Source: Nissolia schottii
Lineage: Eukaryota; Streptophyta; Magnoliopsida; Fabales; Fabaceae
Assembly: GCA_003254905.1 (NCBI GenBank)
Contig: QANU01004362.1
Coordinates: 264,742 to 328,741, forward strand
Direction: 5' to 3'
DNA: 64,000 nt
This document shows positions 10,258-21,788 of this stretch, in pieces. Numbering within the stretch: position 1 is the stretch's first letter; every line of letters starts with the position of its first letter. Made by a program: the position numbers and the translations under genes. A model generated the notes under the pieces. That model did no database searches. It was not told the origin of the DNA and saw only the letters and a list, made by a program, of their open reading frames with translations.

Positions 10258-10857
10258 TTGTGTAACCTCTGATCGTCCATCGTTAACACTATTAAGGGTA
10301 GCATCCTTGAAACATGTTTGATTGAAGAGGCACGTTAGGAATATTAATTAAAGCAAATTCTTAAATTCAGAAATTCTTAGATATTCTTGCAGTAAGGTAT
10401 ATTTCTTGTTGTAATTCATTTATTATTTTTGAATTATTCATATTTTCTTAGTCATTTACTATTCCCTTTTTTAAAAACAAAATTGATGTGTCAAATAATT
10501 AAAAACAAAAAATATCGGAACACAATAAATCTCTTAGTAGCTAAGAATGTTTCTCTGGGCGTTTGAAGTTACAAATGGAATGCAAATTGAGCATGGCATG
10601 GACCTTGGTACTCTAAAGCAATTTTCATGGCCTTCCTTCTTCTTTCGTCATCCCTCGTTTGTATCTGTAGAACTATTCTCTGCAAAATGGTTATGTAAAT
10701 GAACAATGAGAATTGGAACATACTATATTCTCTTTTTCATTTTGAAAATGGGTGAATCTTGATCACACGAGACTATTATTGAAAACGAAATTGCGTATAG
10801 GTTGCAAGCAATTGAATTATTAATAGAGTGCTAATCATTACAAGTGATCTGACCCAT
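10258..10857 (-). pseudogene. Decayed paralogue of the small HMA (HIPP-like) gene
   Basis: Homologous to the gene at 15401-16225. Exon 2 (10604-10679) is still open, reading RIVLQIQ then RRRKAMKIALEYQ, with an AG acceptor and a GT donor. The exon 1 ATG at 10857-10855 remains, but two bases are lost where the intact gene has ATGAAG before the donor. Exon 3 is gutted: only about 10258-10345 aligns, around GATLNSVND, the equivalent of GATIVSVED, and then stops. The intron and the upstream region to about 11230, including a TATATAT motif near 10967, also align with the intact copy. It looks like a dead gene duplicate. Confidence 0.75.
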
Positions 10858-11391
10858 GATTGATAACTTCAAACAAAAGCCAACTTCAGCCAGGTACTAT
10901 TGATCAAAGAAGCTTAATTCAGTACTAGTAGTAGTGATGTTTGGGAGCTTTTAAGGTTTAGGCTTATATATCCACAAGTCAAGACACCTAACAAGTAATT
11001 AACAATATTAAAGTGACTCTCTTAAGCGGGTTGGCATCTTGTTTAAACTGTTTAAAGCCCTACTCTTTTGGATTATGTTTTATTTAATTTTATTTTTTTT
11101 TTTAAATTTTGCTTCACGGGTGTGGACTCTGTTTACTAAAAGGCAAAATAGTGGTAGTTAGAAAATGATGTATTAGAAGTTTTCAAAAGGCTGCTTATAA
11201 GAACAGTAGCTTTAGCTTTATTTATGCTCGAGAAAAGTTTTGGTCGAAATTATTGGATTTGAATTTTTTTTAGGGAGAATCTCACTTTAGATAAATAAGT
11301 GAAAAAAATTTATTATTAGATTAATAAAATAAAAATTATATAAAATATTATTAAAATGTGAATGTCATTACCTATCCAATTAGATATATAT
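10858..11391. repeat. Upstream region of the decayed HMA gene
   Basis: 10890-11230 aligns with 16270-16830 upstream of the intact HMA gene: shared words include AGTACTAGTAGTA, GGGAGCTTTT and a TATATAT motif. This shows that the duplication included the promoter. From 11230 to the undetermined base at 11392 I see nothing further. Confidence 0.65.
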
Positions 11392-11453
11392 NAAATAAAA
11401 GTAAAATTTCATATTTATAATACTATATTATTCTGATTCCAATGAGAAATAAT
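11392..11453. other. Undetermined base followed by a copy of 10070-10131
   Basis: A single n at 11392 is followed by about 60 bases that repeat 10070-10131 without a change that I can see, then diverge into an AT microsatellite. This pattern is more typical of contigs joined with a placeholder base than of biology. Confidence 0.7.
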
Positions 11454-12584
11454 TTCATATATATATATATATCTTGATATGAAAGAGATTCAATGTAATA
11501 TTTTGTACGTCATTCTTAGTCTATAAATAATAATTTAGGTTCATTGTACAACACAAATCAGATAATAAGAATACCGCATCTCTCCTTTTATTCTCTCTCC
11601 TCTATTACTCTTCCTAACACTTTTTCTCATTAGTTTCACAACAAAAATTAATTTATTGATTTAAAGGTAAAACTCATCATTTTATCCTCTAATATGAAAT
11701 CTTTTATTTTAAAATATCTGCGTCCCAAATTATTAACTACAACAACAACTAACCTTGAAATTTGATATCTACTCCTCCTTTGTTTTAGAGACTCCTCATT
11801 TGTTCCTCGATTAAAATATCGGTGATAAAATAATCAATCCCTTGATATGTTTTAGTCACCATCTCTCATCATTCAATCAAACGTGCGATATGTTTTAGTC
11901 CTTAAATATATAAAATGAAACACTTTAATAGTTTTACATATTTAAGGACAAAATGTCTCATATTTTAATTAAATATAAATATTAAAGAACTTTGAGTAGT
12001 CGTTAAGTCGTGAAAGACGATGTACTTTGTCTCCTAATATTTTGATCAAAGTCATTAATTAAGTTGATGGGTTTTTTTCCCCCACAAAATTGAGGTTTTT
12101 GTCTAAGCTCTGTAAAGTGTATTATAAGTAAGAGCCCAAGAAGATGACCCCAATGGCCGAAATGAAAGTCAGGAAGGGAGGCCCAATTCTACAAGGCCGA
12201 AACGGATCATACGCAAACCTCTGGGTTGGGAATTTGGGAGGATAAGGATCCTGTAAGTTTAACTAACTTGCTTGGAATTTTGGATCCTATCACATTTGAA
12301 AATGCTTATATTTAGTTGTGTTATAAGATAGGAAAACACAAAAACTTTAAATAAGAACACTTTTAAAATTGGTTTGATTAAATTTAAATGTTTGTCTTTC
12401 TCTCTCCTAACATAATTAAACATGACAATTTTTAACATGAGAAGATACATTCTCAACTTCTTTAACTGGTTTATTTGGCCTCGTGTCCCTAATGGGATTT
12501 ATTATAGTGTTGAACCTGGTAATCATGTTGCAAGAATTCTAATACCAGATATAAACCATAGACCTACCTCTTATGCAAAAACAT
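11454..12584. other. AT-rich intergenic DNA, no gene seen
   Basis: No convincing frame occurs. A more GC-rich patch at 12130-12250 (AAGGCCGAAACGG and neighbours) suggests a retroelement scrap but cannot be assigned. Confidence 0.55.
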
Positions 12585-12802
12585 AAATATTAGATAATTG
12601 TGTGACCTAACTCAACATCAAAAAGGCAAAAACTAACTCAAAAGGGGAGGATTACTTTAGACTTATAACGATTATATAAATCTTATCTCTAAATAATGTG
12701 AGACTTAATACACCCTTTCTGATGCTAAGATTGGACATTTAGTACGTGAAATTTATAAAACTATACATTTGCTACCAATCAATGATCTTAGGATAGACTC
12801 TG

Positions 12803-12838
<36 letters not shown>

Positions 12839-13480
12839 AATTGAGTGATTTAATTGAATTTCATAAAATTAGCTAAAAAAATTATCTTAAACTTATAAAA
12901 ATTATTCAGGTTTTATTTTTGAGCAGACTTAATAATAATAAGAGGGTAAGGATATACAAAGTGAAATGATAAACGGTCAGATACAAATTAGGAGAATTTT
13001 ATATGGTAAATCAGTACATTAATACATTAATTGGATTGCCAGGACATAATCATTTCCCAAGTGAACAAGAAGTTAAGAAAAAAAGAAGAAAAAAAAAACA
13101 AACATTGAATTAAAGTAACGGTTCATATGTCATATATATAATATAATTGAGTTTTCCATTATTCAACCGCAAAAATTAGTTTAATGGGAGGATTGCCTTA
13201 AATTTATAAAGATTATCTTGACCTTATCTCTAAATAATGTGAGACTTTATTACACCCTCTTTATGTCTAGGATTCATATATATGGTGCATGAAGTTTAGA
13301 GTGGGTCATTAATTGTCTTAAAATAAATTTTGATATCATATTAGATAATTGAGTTTGGTCTAATTCAACCCAAAAAACTAGCTTAACATAAAATCAAGAT
13401 TGTCTTAAATTTATAAAGGTTATCTTGATTTTTTTTATAAACAATGTAGAATTCTATTATACAGACTATGACTAATGTAG
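12585..13480 (-). mobile_element. Cluster of TRIM-like LTR repeats
   Basis: A motif set recurs in diverged form near 12590, 12835, 13165 and 13350: TTAGATAATTGAGT, then CTCAACC or a variant, an 'aaactagctta' word, and TCTAAATAATGTGAGACTT. Between repeats stand GACTCTGATTA (near 12805) and TTTTGATATCATATTAG (near 13330), which on the minus strand are decayed primer-binding sites of the TGGTATCAGAGC type. This arrangement of short LTRs around tiny interiors fits TRIM elements in minus orientation. Exact ends and target duplications are not seen. Confidence 0.45.
12802..12834. repeat. (TA)n microsatellite
   Basis: An uninterrupted AT-dinucleotide run lies inside the TRIM-like cluster, next to the decayed primer-binding site. 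Confidence 0.95.
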
Positions 13481-13982
13481 AGAGTGAGATAATTAAAGTG
13501 GGAGTCATTATAGATGCTCTAAAGTGGAGGAAGATTAGAGCTAATTTATCCACTCACGACATTTTAAAATACTAATTAATCAATTATATAGTATGTTGTT
13601 TAAAAACATTTAACTATGTGTTTTAGTCCAGTTAACGACTATTTGAACAAGCATTTTTACTATTACACGTCCAAATACATAACTTATGTATAAATTATTA
13701 TTTTTCATAAAATATATTTTGTGATAAGCTTTATTTACAAACAGAACCTTAGGCAATTTTGTTTTTTGAAAAAGGAGATATATTTTTTCTAGAATTTTTT
13801 TTTATCAATTTCCTAGACTACATCAAAGTTAGGAGCGTAAGCTTGTTGTGTTATATCAAAATAATTTTTAAGGAAATACAAGGGTTTAGAATAAGAGTAT
13901 TTAAGTAAAATACGAGAAAATAGTAAATATAAAAATGACTATTGGATCAAGTGATCCTATCTTAATAATGCTGATCAAATAT
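13481..13982. other. AT-rich spacer, no gene seen
   Basis: No frame, repeat end or structured motif was recognised before the CACTA terminus. Confidence 0.6.
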
Positions 13983-14240
13983 CACTACACCAAAAAAGGT
14001 TGTTTGCGGGGGTTTAAAAGGCAAGTAGCAGCGGTTCTGTAACCGCTGTTAAATCCACTGTCAGGAGGCATATAGTGGTGGTTAGTTGCAACCACTACAA
14101 AATGGCCGCGAAGTGCATTGAAAATTTAGTAGCGGTTCATAACCACCGCAAAGCATTGAATTTCAATTTTCATTTTATTTAAAAATACTGAAAAAGGATT
14201 GTGGCAGTTCATAACCGCCGCTAAATTCAGCAATATTGTA
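13983..14240 (+). mobile_element. CACTA (En/Spm) element terminus with subterminal repeats
   Basis: The sequence begins CACTACACCAAAAAAGG, the standard CACTA start, and is followed by several copies of a subterminal motif in both orientations: AGCGGTTCTGTAACCGCTG, TAGCGGTTCATAACCACCGC and GGCAGTTCATAACCGCCGC. In this superfamily such motifs bind the transposase. The opposite terminus (TGGTGTAGTG) was not found, so the element is truncated or its right end has decayed. Confidence 0.8.
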
Positions 14241-15400
14241 CAAACACAATTTTAAGCCTCTTATTATCCAAAAATCATCAATGCCTCTTATCTACAATCA
14301 TATCCACATAAGCCAACTAGCAACTAATAGGGAAAAATGTAGTTACCAAATCTACAAATGAAATTATGTCCTCCAAAATGCAGGGTTGACCCTAGATCAA
14401 AAAATCAATAGTATAATTTATTTTATAAAATGCAAGTATAAGATGTGTGAGAACCGACTCCTTCTTATTAGATGTAACCACTTGCACTTAATTAAGAAGA
14501 CCCAAATCCCCAAAAAGGCCATTGCATATTACTATCCAAAACATCAACAAGTAACAACCTAAACAACGAGACAGTGCAAAAATTGCACAAAACCATGCAT
14601 ACAAGCTTTTCAATCAGATTGCATATAACTATGAGGTCAAACCCCTAGTGGTCGATTCAGAAACATTCCATGCTGAAAACTATGAGGGTTGTACATAGGC
14701 CCAAGTGGTCTTTATTTGAAGCCCAAGGTCGGGGGACTGCCAACCCCTACATCTATTTGATGGATTTGTCAAACTTGTTTACCCAACTATTAGTGTATGT
14801 GGCTGATAATAATTTACGTATTTTGGATAATTTAGATTCCATTTATGATTTGGACAATTTAGGTTTTGAAAGACTTGTAGTAGAATGCAGTTATTTGCTA
14901 TACTTTTATCTCAAACTATTTCCTTTTTTTCTGCCTTCATCATTCTTGAATATTTATTGTTTACGTCTCTTTCTCTCTCATATTCCATATTTGTAACAAC
15001 ACCACAAAAATTGAACGATTGAATGGGGGTAGTATAGAACCTTGTGCTTGGTGGCACAATTTATTCAATACTTGCACGTGTCTATCAAGACTAGATAGTT
15101 TACACTATAGTGTGATGGCGTGACAACTAATAATAGGAGTACAAAGACAAGGTGAGAGAATATTCCAAGATCATACGGTAAATCTTAATAAAAATTACAC
15201 ATATAATATAAGATCGTGTATACGGTTCTAAAGTGCGGTCTACAATCAGAATTGTAGCCACATTAATATTAGAGAAACGATACTATATATGAGAATCATT
15301 GGACAACTACACTGGCAGAGCGTGTATGGATTATCCATATCATATGCTTCATTCGATCGATTCACCCTTTGATCGGGTACCTTAGAGAATAAGTAACTGA
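14241..15400. other. Interior or flank of the CACTA fragment, no gene seen
   Basis: No transposase is visible. A 108-aa frame at 14670-14996 is rich in Leu, Tyr and Asn and matches no family that I know. From about 15000 the sequence is the 3' flank of the HMA gene. Confidence 0.5.
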
Positions 15401-16225
15401 TCAGAAGAAGAAGCAACCCTTAGCTTGTGGATCATCACACACACAATAGTACATGGGATAAGGTGGAGGACAGTATACATATTTATAACCTTTGTCTTCC
15501 TCTTCTTTTTTCTCTTCTTTTTTCTCTTCTTTTTTGTCTTTTTCTTTCACATCTTCAACGCTAACAATGGTAGCACCCCGGAACTTCTTCCTTAAGTGCT
15601 TAGCCAAGCAAACCGCATCGATTCCGTCTCCGGTCACTGCCACTTGAGACTGGCTCTTGCCTTCTATCGACACCGATTTCACACCTACATGTTTGATTTG
15701 AACATGACAGAAAAGGATTATCTTTACAAATTGGCTACATACCCCGACTACTAAAACGAATTTGGAAGTCAATCTTTTTTCTTAAATTGAGAATTTATTA
15801 GATGTTATCAGAGAAAAAGACTTTTTTTTTGCTATAATTGGTTCACTATTTGACATATTAATTCTATGAGTCTCCCTATCTTTCTTAGTCATTAACTATT
15901 TTTGTCACAAAATTAACGTGTCAAATTGAATGGTAAGAATAAGAAAAATCTTTTAGTTTAAGAATACTTGAAAATTTCTCAAATTGCACGTATTTAATTA
16001 AAATCACAAATATATGGAATGCGAATTGAACATGGCATGTACCTTGACACACTGCAGCAATTTTCAGGGCCTTGCTTCTGCTTTTCTCACTCACCATATC
16101 GTTCACCTCGATAACTATTTTCTGCAGAGACAGTAGTACATAGAGACTATAATATGAAATTGCATATATAGCAAGTAATTGAATTATTAAATATTCATCA
16201 ATTACAAGAGTGTTCTAACCTTCAT
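15401..16225 (-). CDS. Small heavy-metal-associated (HMA/HIPP-like) protein, three exons
   Basis: Exons on the minus strand: 16225-16220 (ATGAAG), 16121-16043 and 15684-15401. Each intron has GT...AG ends, and the joined frame gives 122 residues plus stop. Residues 3-73 form an HMA fold: strand KIVIEV (3-8), helix 15-27, VKSVSIEG (30-37), SQVAVTGDGIDAV (41-53), HLRKKF (58-63) and GATIVSVED (65-73). The metal-binding loop has no cysteine; NDMVSEKSRSK replaces the usual MxCxxC. A Lys/Glu tract (75-93) follows, then a Pro/Tyr/Cys tail ending CFFF, a CaaX-like prenylation signal. Such plant proteins are thought to sit at membranes and take part in stress or immune responses. Without cysteines, copper or zinc transport seems unlikely. 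The tiny first exon is supported by the family's common two-codon exon 1. Confidence 0.85.
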
Positions 16226-16339
16226 GATTGATAATTTGAAACAAAAGGCAACTTTAGCTAATTGGCTTTATGTATTATTGGGAGAGCCTTAATTGAGTAC
16301 TAGTAGTATACCGATGCTTGGGAGCTTTTGTGGTTGTGA

Positions 16340-16349
16340 CTTATATATC
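16340..16349 (-). promoter_or_regulatory. Probable TATA box of the HMA gene
   Basis: On the minus strand TGATATATAA lies about 115 bases upstream of the ATG at 16225. The same motif stands at the matching place upstream of the decayed paralogue (near 10967). No transcript evidence is available. Confidence 0.5.
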
Positions 16350-17382
16350 ACTAAGTCAAGTGATTTTGTGTATTATTTTTGTTGACTCAAGGTTCAACGT
16401 CTTGGTCAATGAGCACCCCAAACTATAGTTGATTTTCTAGATGTTCAATTTCAATTTTAATTACAATTATTTTCTTTTTCTCGGTTTTACACTTGTGGGG
16501 AGAATTAGGTGTGATTTATCGCGTTTGGTTGGAAATTAATAATATAGGATAATTAATTAATTACTAAAAGGCAGGTGAAGCAAATTGCAAGGAAATTATA
16601 AGGACAGCTAACAAGGTTAGTGGACTCTCTTTGGCAGGTTGGCATCTTGTTTGGTTTAAACAGTTTAGAGTCCTATTTTGGATTTGATTTGAAATTTTTT
16701 TAACTTGGCTTCGTGCATGTGGATTCTTTTCGAGAAGAGCCAAAGTGATAGTTAGTAAAATGATATGTTCCTTATGTTTTCCAAACTTCGGGTATAAGAA
16801 TTGCTTGATGTATTTATTTCTGCTCGTGGGTCTATTCTTTTTTTAAAAAAAAAAATTAAAAATTGCATTGGTTACAATGAGATTTGATCTTAAAACCTTA
16901 TGCATTCTATTTAAAGTGGGTCTATTTAATCATCATCATCATCATTGTAACATCCCAATTTTGACTCTCTTTGTTTAATAATTAATTTTCTTTATATTAA
17001 CTAATATTTTGTTCCTTAAAATTCACAGTAAGTGAATTTGTTTCATACTGTAAAAAATCTTATAATTGGACAATAATATTGTTCAATTTATTGTTTGAGG
17101 ATTCATTCTCCTAATTAAGAATTAACATTAGTCATTGAGTCAATAAATAGTCAAGAACTAATTTGATAATTTTTAAAAAAATACATAAAGTATAATTTTC
17201 ATAAAACAATACTCTTATTAATTGTTAAAGTTATAAGATAAAATATTATGCTCAAAATATTTATTAAAAGCCCTAAAAATTATTTAAAAGCTTAGAACAT
17301 AATTAAGTAGATAGAATAAGATTTACCACGAAGAATATGTCCGAAGAAAGAAATAAGGTTATCGGAATAAATTATTAGGAGT
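16350..17382. other. Upstream region of the HMA gene and AT-rich spacer
   Basis: To about 16830 the sequence is shared with the upstream region of the decayed paralogue. From 16830 to 17382 it is AT-rich with short ATC repeats (16930-16946), and I see no gene. Confidence 0.55.
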
Positions 17383-18313
17383 AAAGATAATATTTTATTA
17401 TTTATAATAATATTAAAGACAATATTTTATCACGCTTGATATTTTATTATTCTATAATGATATTAAAGATTAATATTTTTATATATTATAATTCTTATGA
17501 ATAATTTTAATATGACAATTCTTTAATTCTTATGTCACACGGTTATTACACAAATATTATTTTATAACACTTCTAATAATAATACTAAGATTAAAATGCT
17601 TTTCTATTGCATACATTTTTTTCATCGCCATATAAGTCACATGCAATGTATCAAGAGATCATTGATGACATACAAAATATTTTGGCCAAAATTTGCTCCA
17701 TATATAGCAATGACATTGCCACATCAAGACGCAAACCATAAAATGCATTGGCATACAAGCATATTTTTATATGTTATCTTATTGTTATTATGAATTGTTA
17801 GTAAAGAACCTAGAATCAATTAACCACCTCAGAGATTAGGGACCGTAAGATAATATGAACCGTGTATGCTGCCACTTAGTAAAATGCTCGAGGTGATGTG
17901 TCATGTATACGATGACATTAGTAGTGCGTACAATGACATTGCGGAGGTGGTACCTGCAAAAACTACTTTGACGCTCAAGACAGTATATGACTAATATGTG
18001 GTAAAAACTAGACAAATAACATACCCGAGTCATGAATGAGGTTCAAGATTATATACTGAAAGGCAATGGTTCGTATTGTGTCTGCCGAGATGTTTCGTAA
18101 CCGTGATCGAGATCATCATGGGAATTATGTCTTTAGTACATAAATGTTATGCGGGTTATGCGGGCAATTGTGGTCTATACGTTTAGTCTAATTAAGTTGA
18201 GTCCTATGTAGATATGGATGGGTCAATACTATCTTGAATCTTGGTGATATCTTAAATATATGAGATGTATCTCACTCTTGGGCCGTAACAACAACAACAA
18301 CAACAACAACAAC

Positions 18314-18350
<37 letters not shown>

Positions 18351-18775
18351 TATTATTATTATTATTATTTTCATTTCTAATCTCACAATTTCATTATTTT
18401 GTTTAGATTAATGTTTTTCCATGATATTATTAAATATTTCTCAAATATTTTATTATTAATATTGCATGATTAATTTTCTCATCCACACAGTCTTTTGTTA
18501 ATTACCATCCCGTTGATTAAGTGCTAATTCGTTTGAACTGATTTAAATTTATAATTTTATTAATTATATATACTTGATTCCATGTTATTCAACTTTTTGG
18601 AAATGTTCTGAAAAATTAATAATCAAAATGTGAAAAGAAGCATCAGCAATCAAAAAATTGATTGATAATAATTACTCCCTTTTATTCTCGATTAATTGTT
18701 CACTTTGAGTTGTACACAAATATTAGAAAAATGAAATGAAATCATAGTACTATTTTATGGAGCTACTCATATTTA
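17383..18775. repeat. Block Y, copy 2
   Basis: The second copy of 3611-5081. It lacks about 60 bases found in copy 1 around 3965-4040; the break lies between similar words (AAGAGGCCAACC and AAGACGCAAACC), which suggests a slippage deletion. It has an extra 24-base local duplication near 17910. Block Y lies before block X here but after it at the left end of the window. Confidence 0.7.
18286..18370. repeat. Inverted trinucleotide microsatellite, second copy
   Basis: About nine AAC units and thirteen AAT units are followed by about six ATT units. Compared with 4572-4651 the AAT arm has grown while the ATT arm is short. Confidence 0.9.
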
Positions 18776-19643
18776 ATACTTTTATTTATATTTTCTCTCA
18801 TCTATAATTCTCTTGGTAAATTTATTTAATAGGAATATGGTAAGAGAGAAAGTGATCAATATTATCTAAATTTAAAAAATAAACAATTATTTATAAAAAT
18901 ATTAAAATAAAAATGTCTTGACAATTATTAAAAATAGGGAGTACATATTAAGATATTAATACTATTCTTCCCTTGTAAATTTGTCGTCTTATTTGCTTTT
19001 GTCGACTCCAGATAATGATTCAAAGAGAGAATGGGAGACTTAAAGAACAATCATACACATCTGCTTGTAATTAATGAAAGCAGCCAACCAGCATTTATAA
19101 GAATAATCACAGAAGCATGTGACTCTAGCAGACGAAGAAGGTTAATTTGAAATCTAATACAACAAATTAAAATAGTTATCTCATTTGTATAAATCAATTG
19201 AGGAAATAATTAAGGAATACACAATATTTATGGGTATGGTTGGGTAAGTATAAAAACAAGATTGTTTTTAGCGTATGGAACTTGTGATGACTCATGATTC
19301 TAAGTCCGTCAAGTACTCAATGTCCATGCAAAGTCAAGATGCAAAGTCTCCGTCGACAAATGGTGGACCACAATATATTAATGAAGGCTACGGTGGGCAC
19401 CAAAACTTTGGTGGCATTAGGCGCACATAATAAAAGAAACTAATAAATGACTAGTTCGATCTAAATTCATTCGAGTCAAACGTAAGCCTTAAAATTTAGC
19501 AGTTTAATTTGATATTATTTTAAAATTATTTATTATATACACACACTTAAATTGTGTTTTATATACTATTTTAATATTTTTATTAATATAATTTACTTAA
19601 ATATGTATTAGAATATTTTGTTTTAAAAATATTCATTTAACTA
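18776..19643. other. AT-rich spacer, no gene seen
   Basis: This separates block Y from the Mutator-type element. It contains no convincing frame or repeat end; ATTTAACTA at 19635-19643 is the left target duplication of the next element. Confidence 0.6.
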
Positions 19644-20339
19644 GGGTTAATAGTAACTTATCAAATGTACTATAGTTGTTGTGCACTTAACCCTTTAATA
19701 TTGCAAAATGTGTATTTTAATCTCCTAAGTTTTTTAAACCGTGCATGACATTCCGTCACTATTAACATCTAAAAGATCCGTTAGTACACATGTGTCTATC
19801 ATATAATGTGTTGTAAGGACAAAATTACCATATCTTTAAAATAAAAATAAAAGAAAAACTATTTTTTTTAAAAAAAAACTAATTTCTCCAAACCCTTTCA
19901 TGATAACCTCCCTCTCCCTTTTTAAATAGAATCCAATGCCCGAACCCCTTTCATGCTTATCATCACTGCCACAGACTTCGTTCGCCTTCTGCGTCACCTC
20001 CTGTGCCGCCTCTACTCTTTGCTATTTCCATTTTTCTTTGGCAGTTGCTTCTGATTTTTGCTGCTGTTGATGCTATTTTTCTTATTGTTGTCCTAGTTTC
20101 ATCCTCAAAAAATTAGTTTTTCTTTTATATTTTATTTTAAAGAAAGAATAATTTTGTCTTTACAATACATCATGTGACAAACACATGTGTACTAATGTAC
20201 CTTTTAGACGTTAAAAGTGACATAATGTCTTGTTTGCACTATTTAGAAAGTTATGGGGTCGAATTGCACATTTTGCAACGCCAGAGGGTTAAGTGCACAA
20301 CAGCTATAGTAAAGGGGTTAATTAAATTGCCATTAACCC
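19644..20339. mobile_element. Complete 696-bp Mutator-type element with long inverted repeats
   Basis: It begins GGGTTAATAGTAACTTATCA and ends CCATTAACCC. The outer 200-plus bases at each end are inverted copies of each other: 19644-19870 against 20100-20339, both carrying TTGTGCACTTAACCC or its complement. ATTTAACTA flanks it at 19635-19643 and 20340-20348, a perfect 9-base target duplication. The centre is pyrimidine-rich and non-coding. The structure fits a non-autonomous MULE with long TIRs. Frames inside it are shadows of repeat sequence. Confidence 0.88.
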
Positions 20340-21278
20340 ATTTAACTATTGTTTTATGTGGATTTTGATTTAATGAACCATCCGCCACGTAAATCAAATA
20401 AGTGTGTGAAAAAGGAAGATTGAGTCCTTTTAGCAAAGATATAGATTCAAGAATAATTTGATATGATGGGATAATCAAGTGTTTGATACAATGATTGGAA
20501 TGGAAATACAATGCAATGGACTTTAAAGTGCTAATTAAAGAAATTACATAATAAAGAAAAATGAACAAAAGAAAAGAAAGAAAAGAAAAGGAAAAGAAAA
20601 ACAAGAAAGAAATGAGGAATCTACTTGAAATTCTTCACTGCTCTTTGTCGTTGAGACATGCTGAGAGTTTGAGTTTTTCCAAGTTAAAAATTCCTCCTTC
20701 GTTTTGGGCGTCCCTATTTATAGCCCACAGTGACCAGTTGTAGCTTGATTCTCAGAACTCCACTTTTCCACTTTCCTTGTTTTCTGCGAAGTGGGCGATT
20801 ATTTTCTCTGTAATGTTAAGCACGTCCTCACTAACCATCGCATGTTGTTGGTAGACGCATCCCTTTTATGGATAACCTTCTATTTGTATTTGAACTCAAC
20901 TTATTATGCTTCGCCATCTTTTGAAAGGTCACCTCTACTTAGTTTGTCATACTTCTTCAAAGGTTTGGATAGGGTCGACCATGATGATCAACTAAGATCT
21001 ATTTGTAAACGTCCTTTAATGCTTCTACTTAAGCCTTTCATCATCGCCCTTCAACTGCTAATAAGAACTTCTTCATAGTTTTGGTCGATTATATCTCCCG
21101 TCCTTATTAGTAATCGACTAGAATCCTCATTTATGGTCGGCTGAAATCTTTATTAGTGGTCGATCAAAATATTTGACCAATATCCTCTTTGATAAGGAAC
21201 CGTTATTTATTCATGATCGCCGTATGATTTTACTCGAATGCCCTCAATATATTTTTCACCGTAACAACTATACATGAT

Positions 21279-21467
21279 ATTATTTTTTTTAGGTTGCCTG
21301 CCCGGTATCCAAGGCTTAGCCTTGACTAATCCGGGTCGACCCGGGTCGCGCACCTGGCTATGGCGGGTGAGTCTCCCAGCGGGGATAACTGCGTACACAA
21401 GGTCTCGAACTCTGGACCTTGCTTAAGCGATCCAAGCCGCTTACCACTTGGACCAACCCCCGTTGGT
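21279..21467 (-). mobile_element. tRNA-derived SINE, copy 2 (189 bp)
   Basis: The reverse-complement counterpart of 7898-8086, with the same 189-base length. Read on the minus strand it has the A box TGGTCCAAGTGGTAAGCGG and the B box GAGTTCGAG, and it ends in an A-rich tail. AACTATACATGAT flanks it at 21266-21278 and 21468-21480, and occurs once at the empty site in block X copy 1 (near 2300). Small frames in it are not genes. Confidence 0.95.
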
Positions 21468-21566
21468 AACTATACATGATCTTTGTTGGGTGCATTTTTC
21501 ACCCAAGTTAAAGGCATTCAAATAAGTCGTGTTTAATATTCGATTGTGTATCCAAATATTATGGTC

Positions 21567-21788
21567 AACTCGAACGATGAAAGAAGAGTAGGCAAATAGT
21601 TCGATAGCTTTCATTATGGTGGACCATCCAAGTGATGAAGGTACTAATAATGAATAAGTAGTTAGGCCTAGTGGTTGAACTCGAACGATGAAAGAAGAAT
21701 AGGCAAATAGTTCGATAGCTTTCATTACGGTGGACCATCCAAGTGATGAAGGTGCTAATAATGAATAAGTAGTTCCTGTTTCGACAGA
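21567..21788 (+). repeat. 111-base direct tandem duplication
   Basis: AACTCGAACGATGAAAGAAG begins at 21567 and again, with few changes, at 21678. Block X copy 1 has a single copy starting near 2400, so the duplication arose in this copy only. Confidence 0.85.

Noticed and set aside
21207..21398. A 63-aa frame with Pro/Arg-rich text
   Set aside because: It lies within the SINE and is not a gene.
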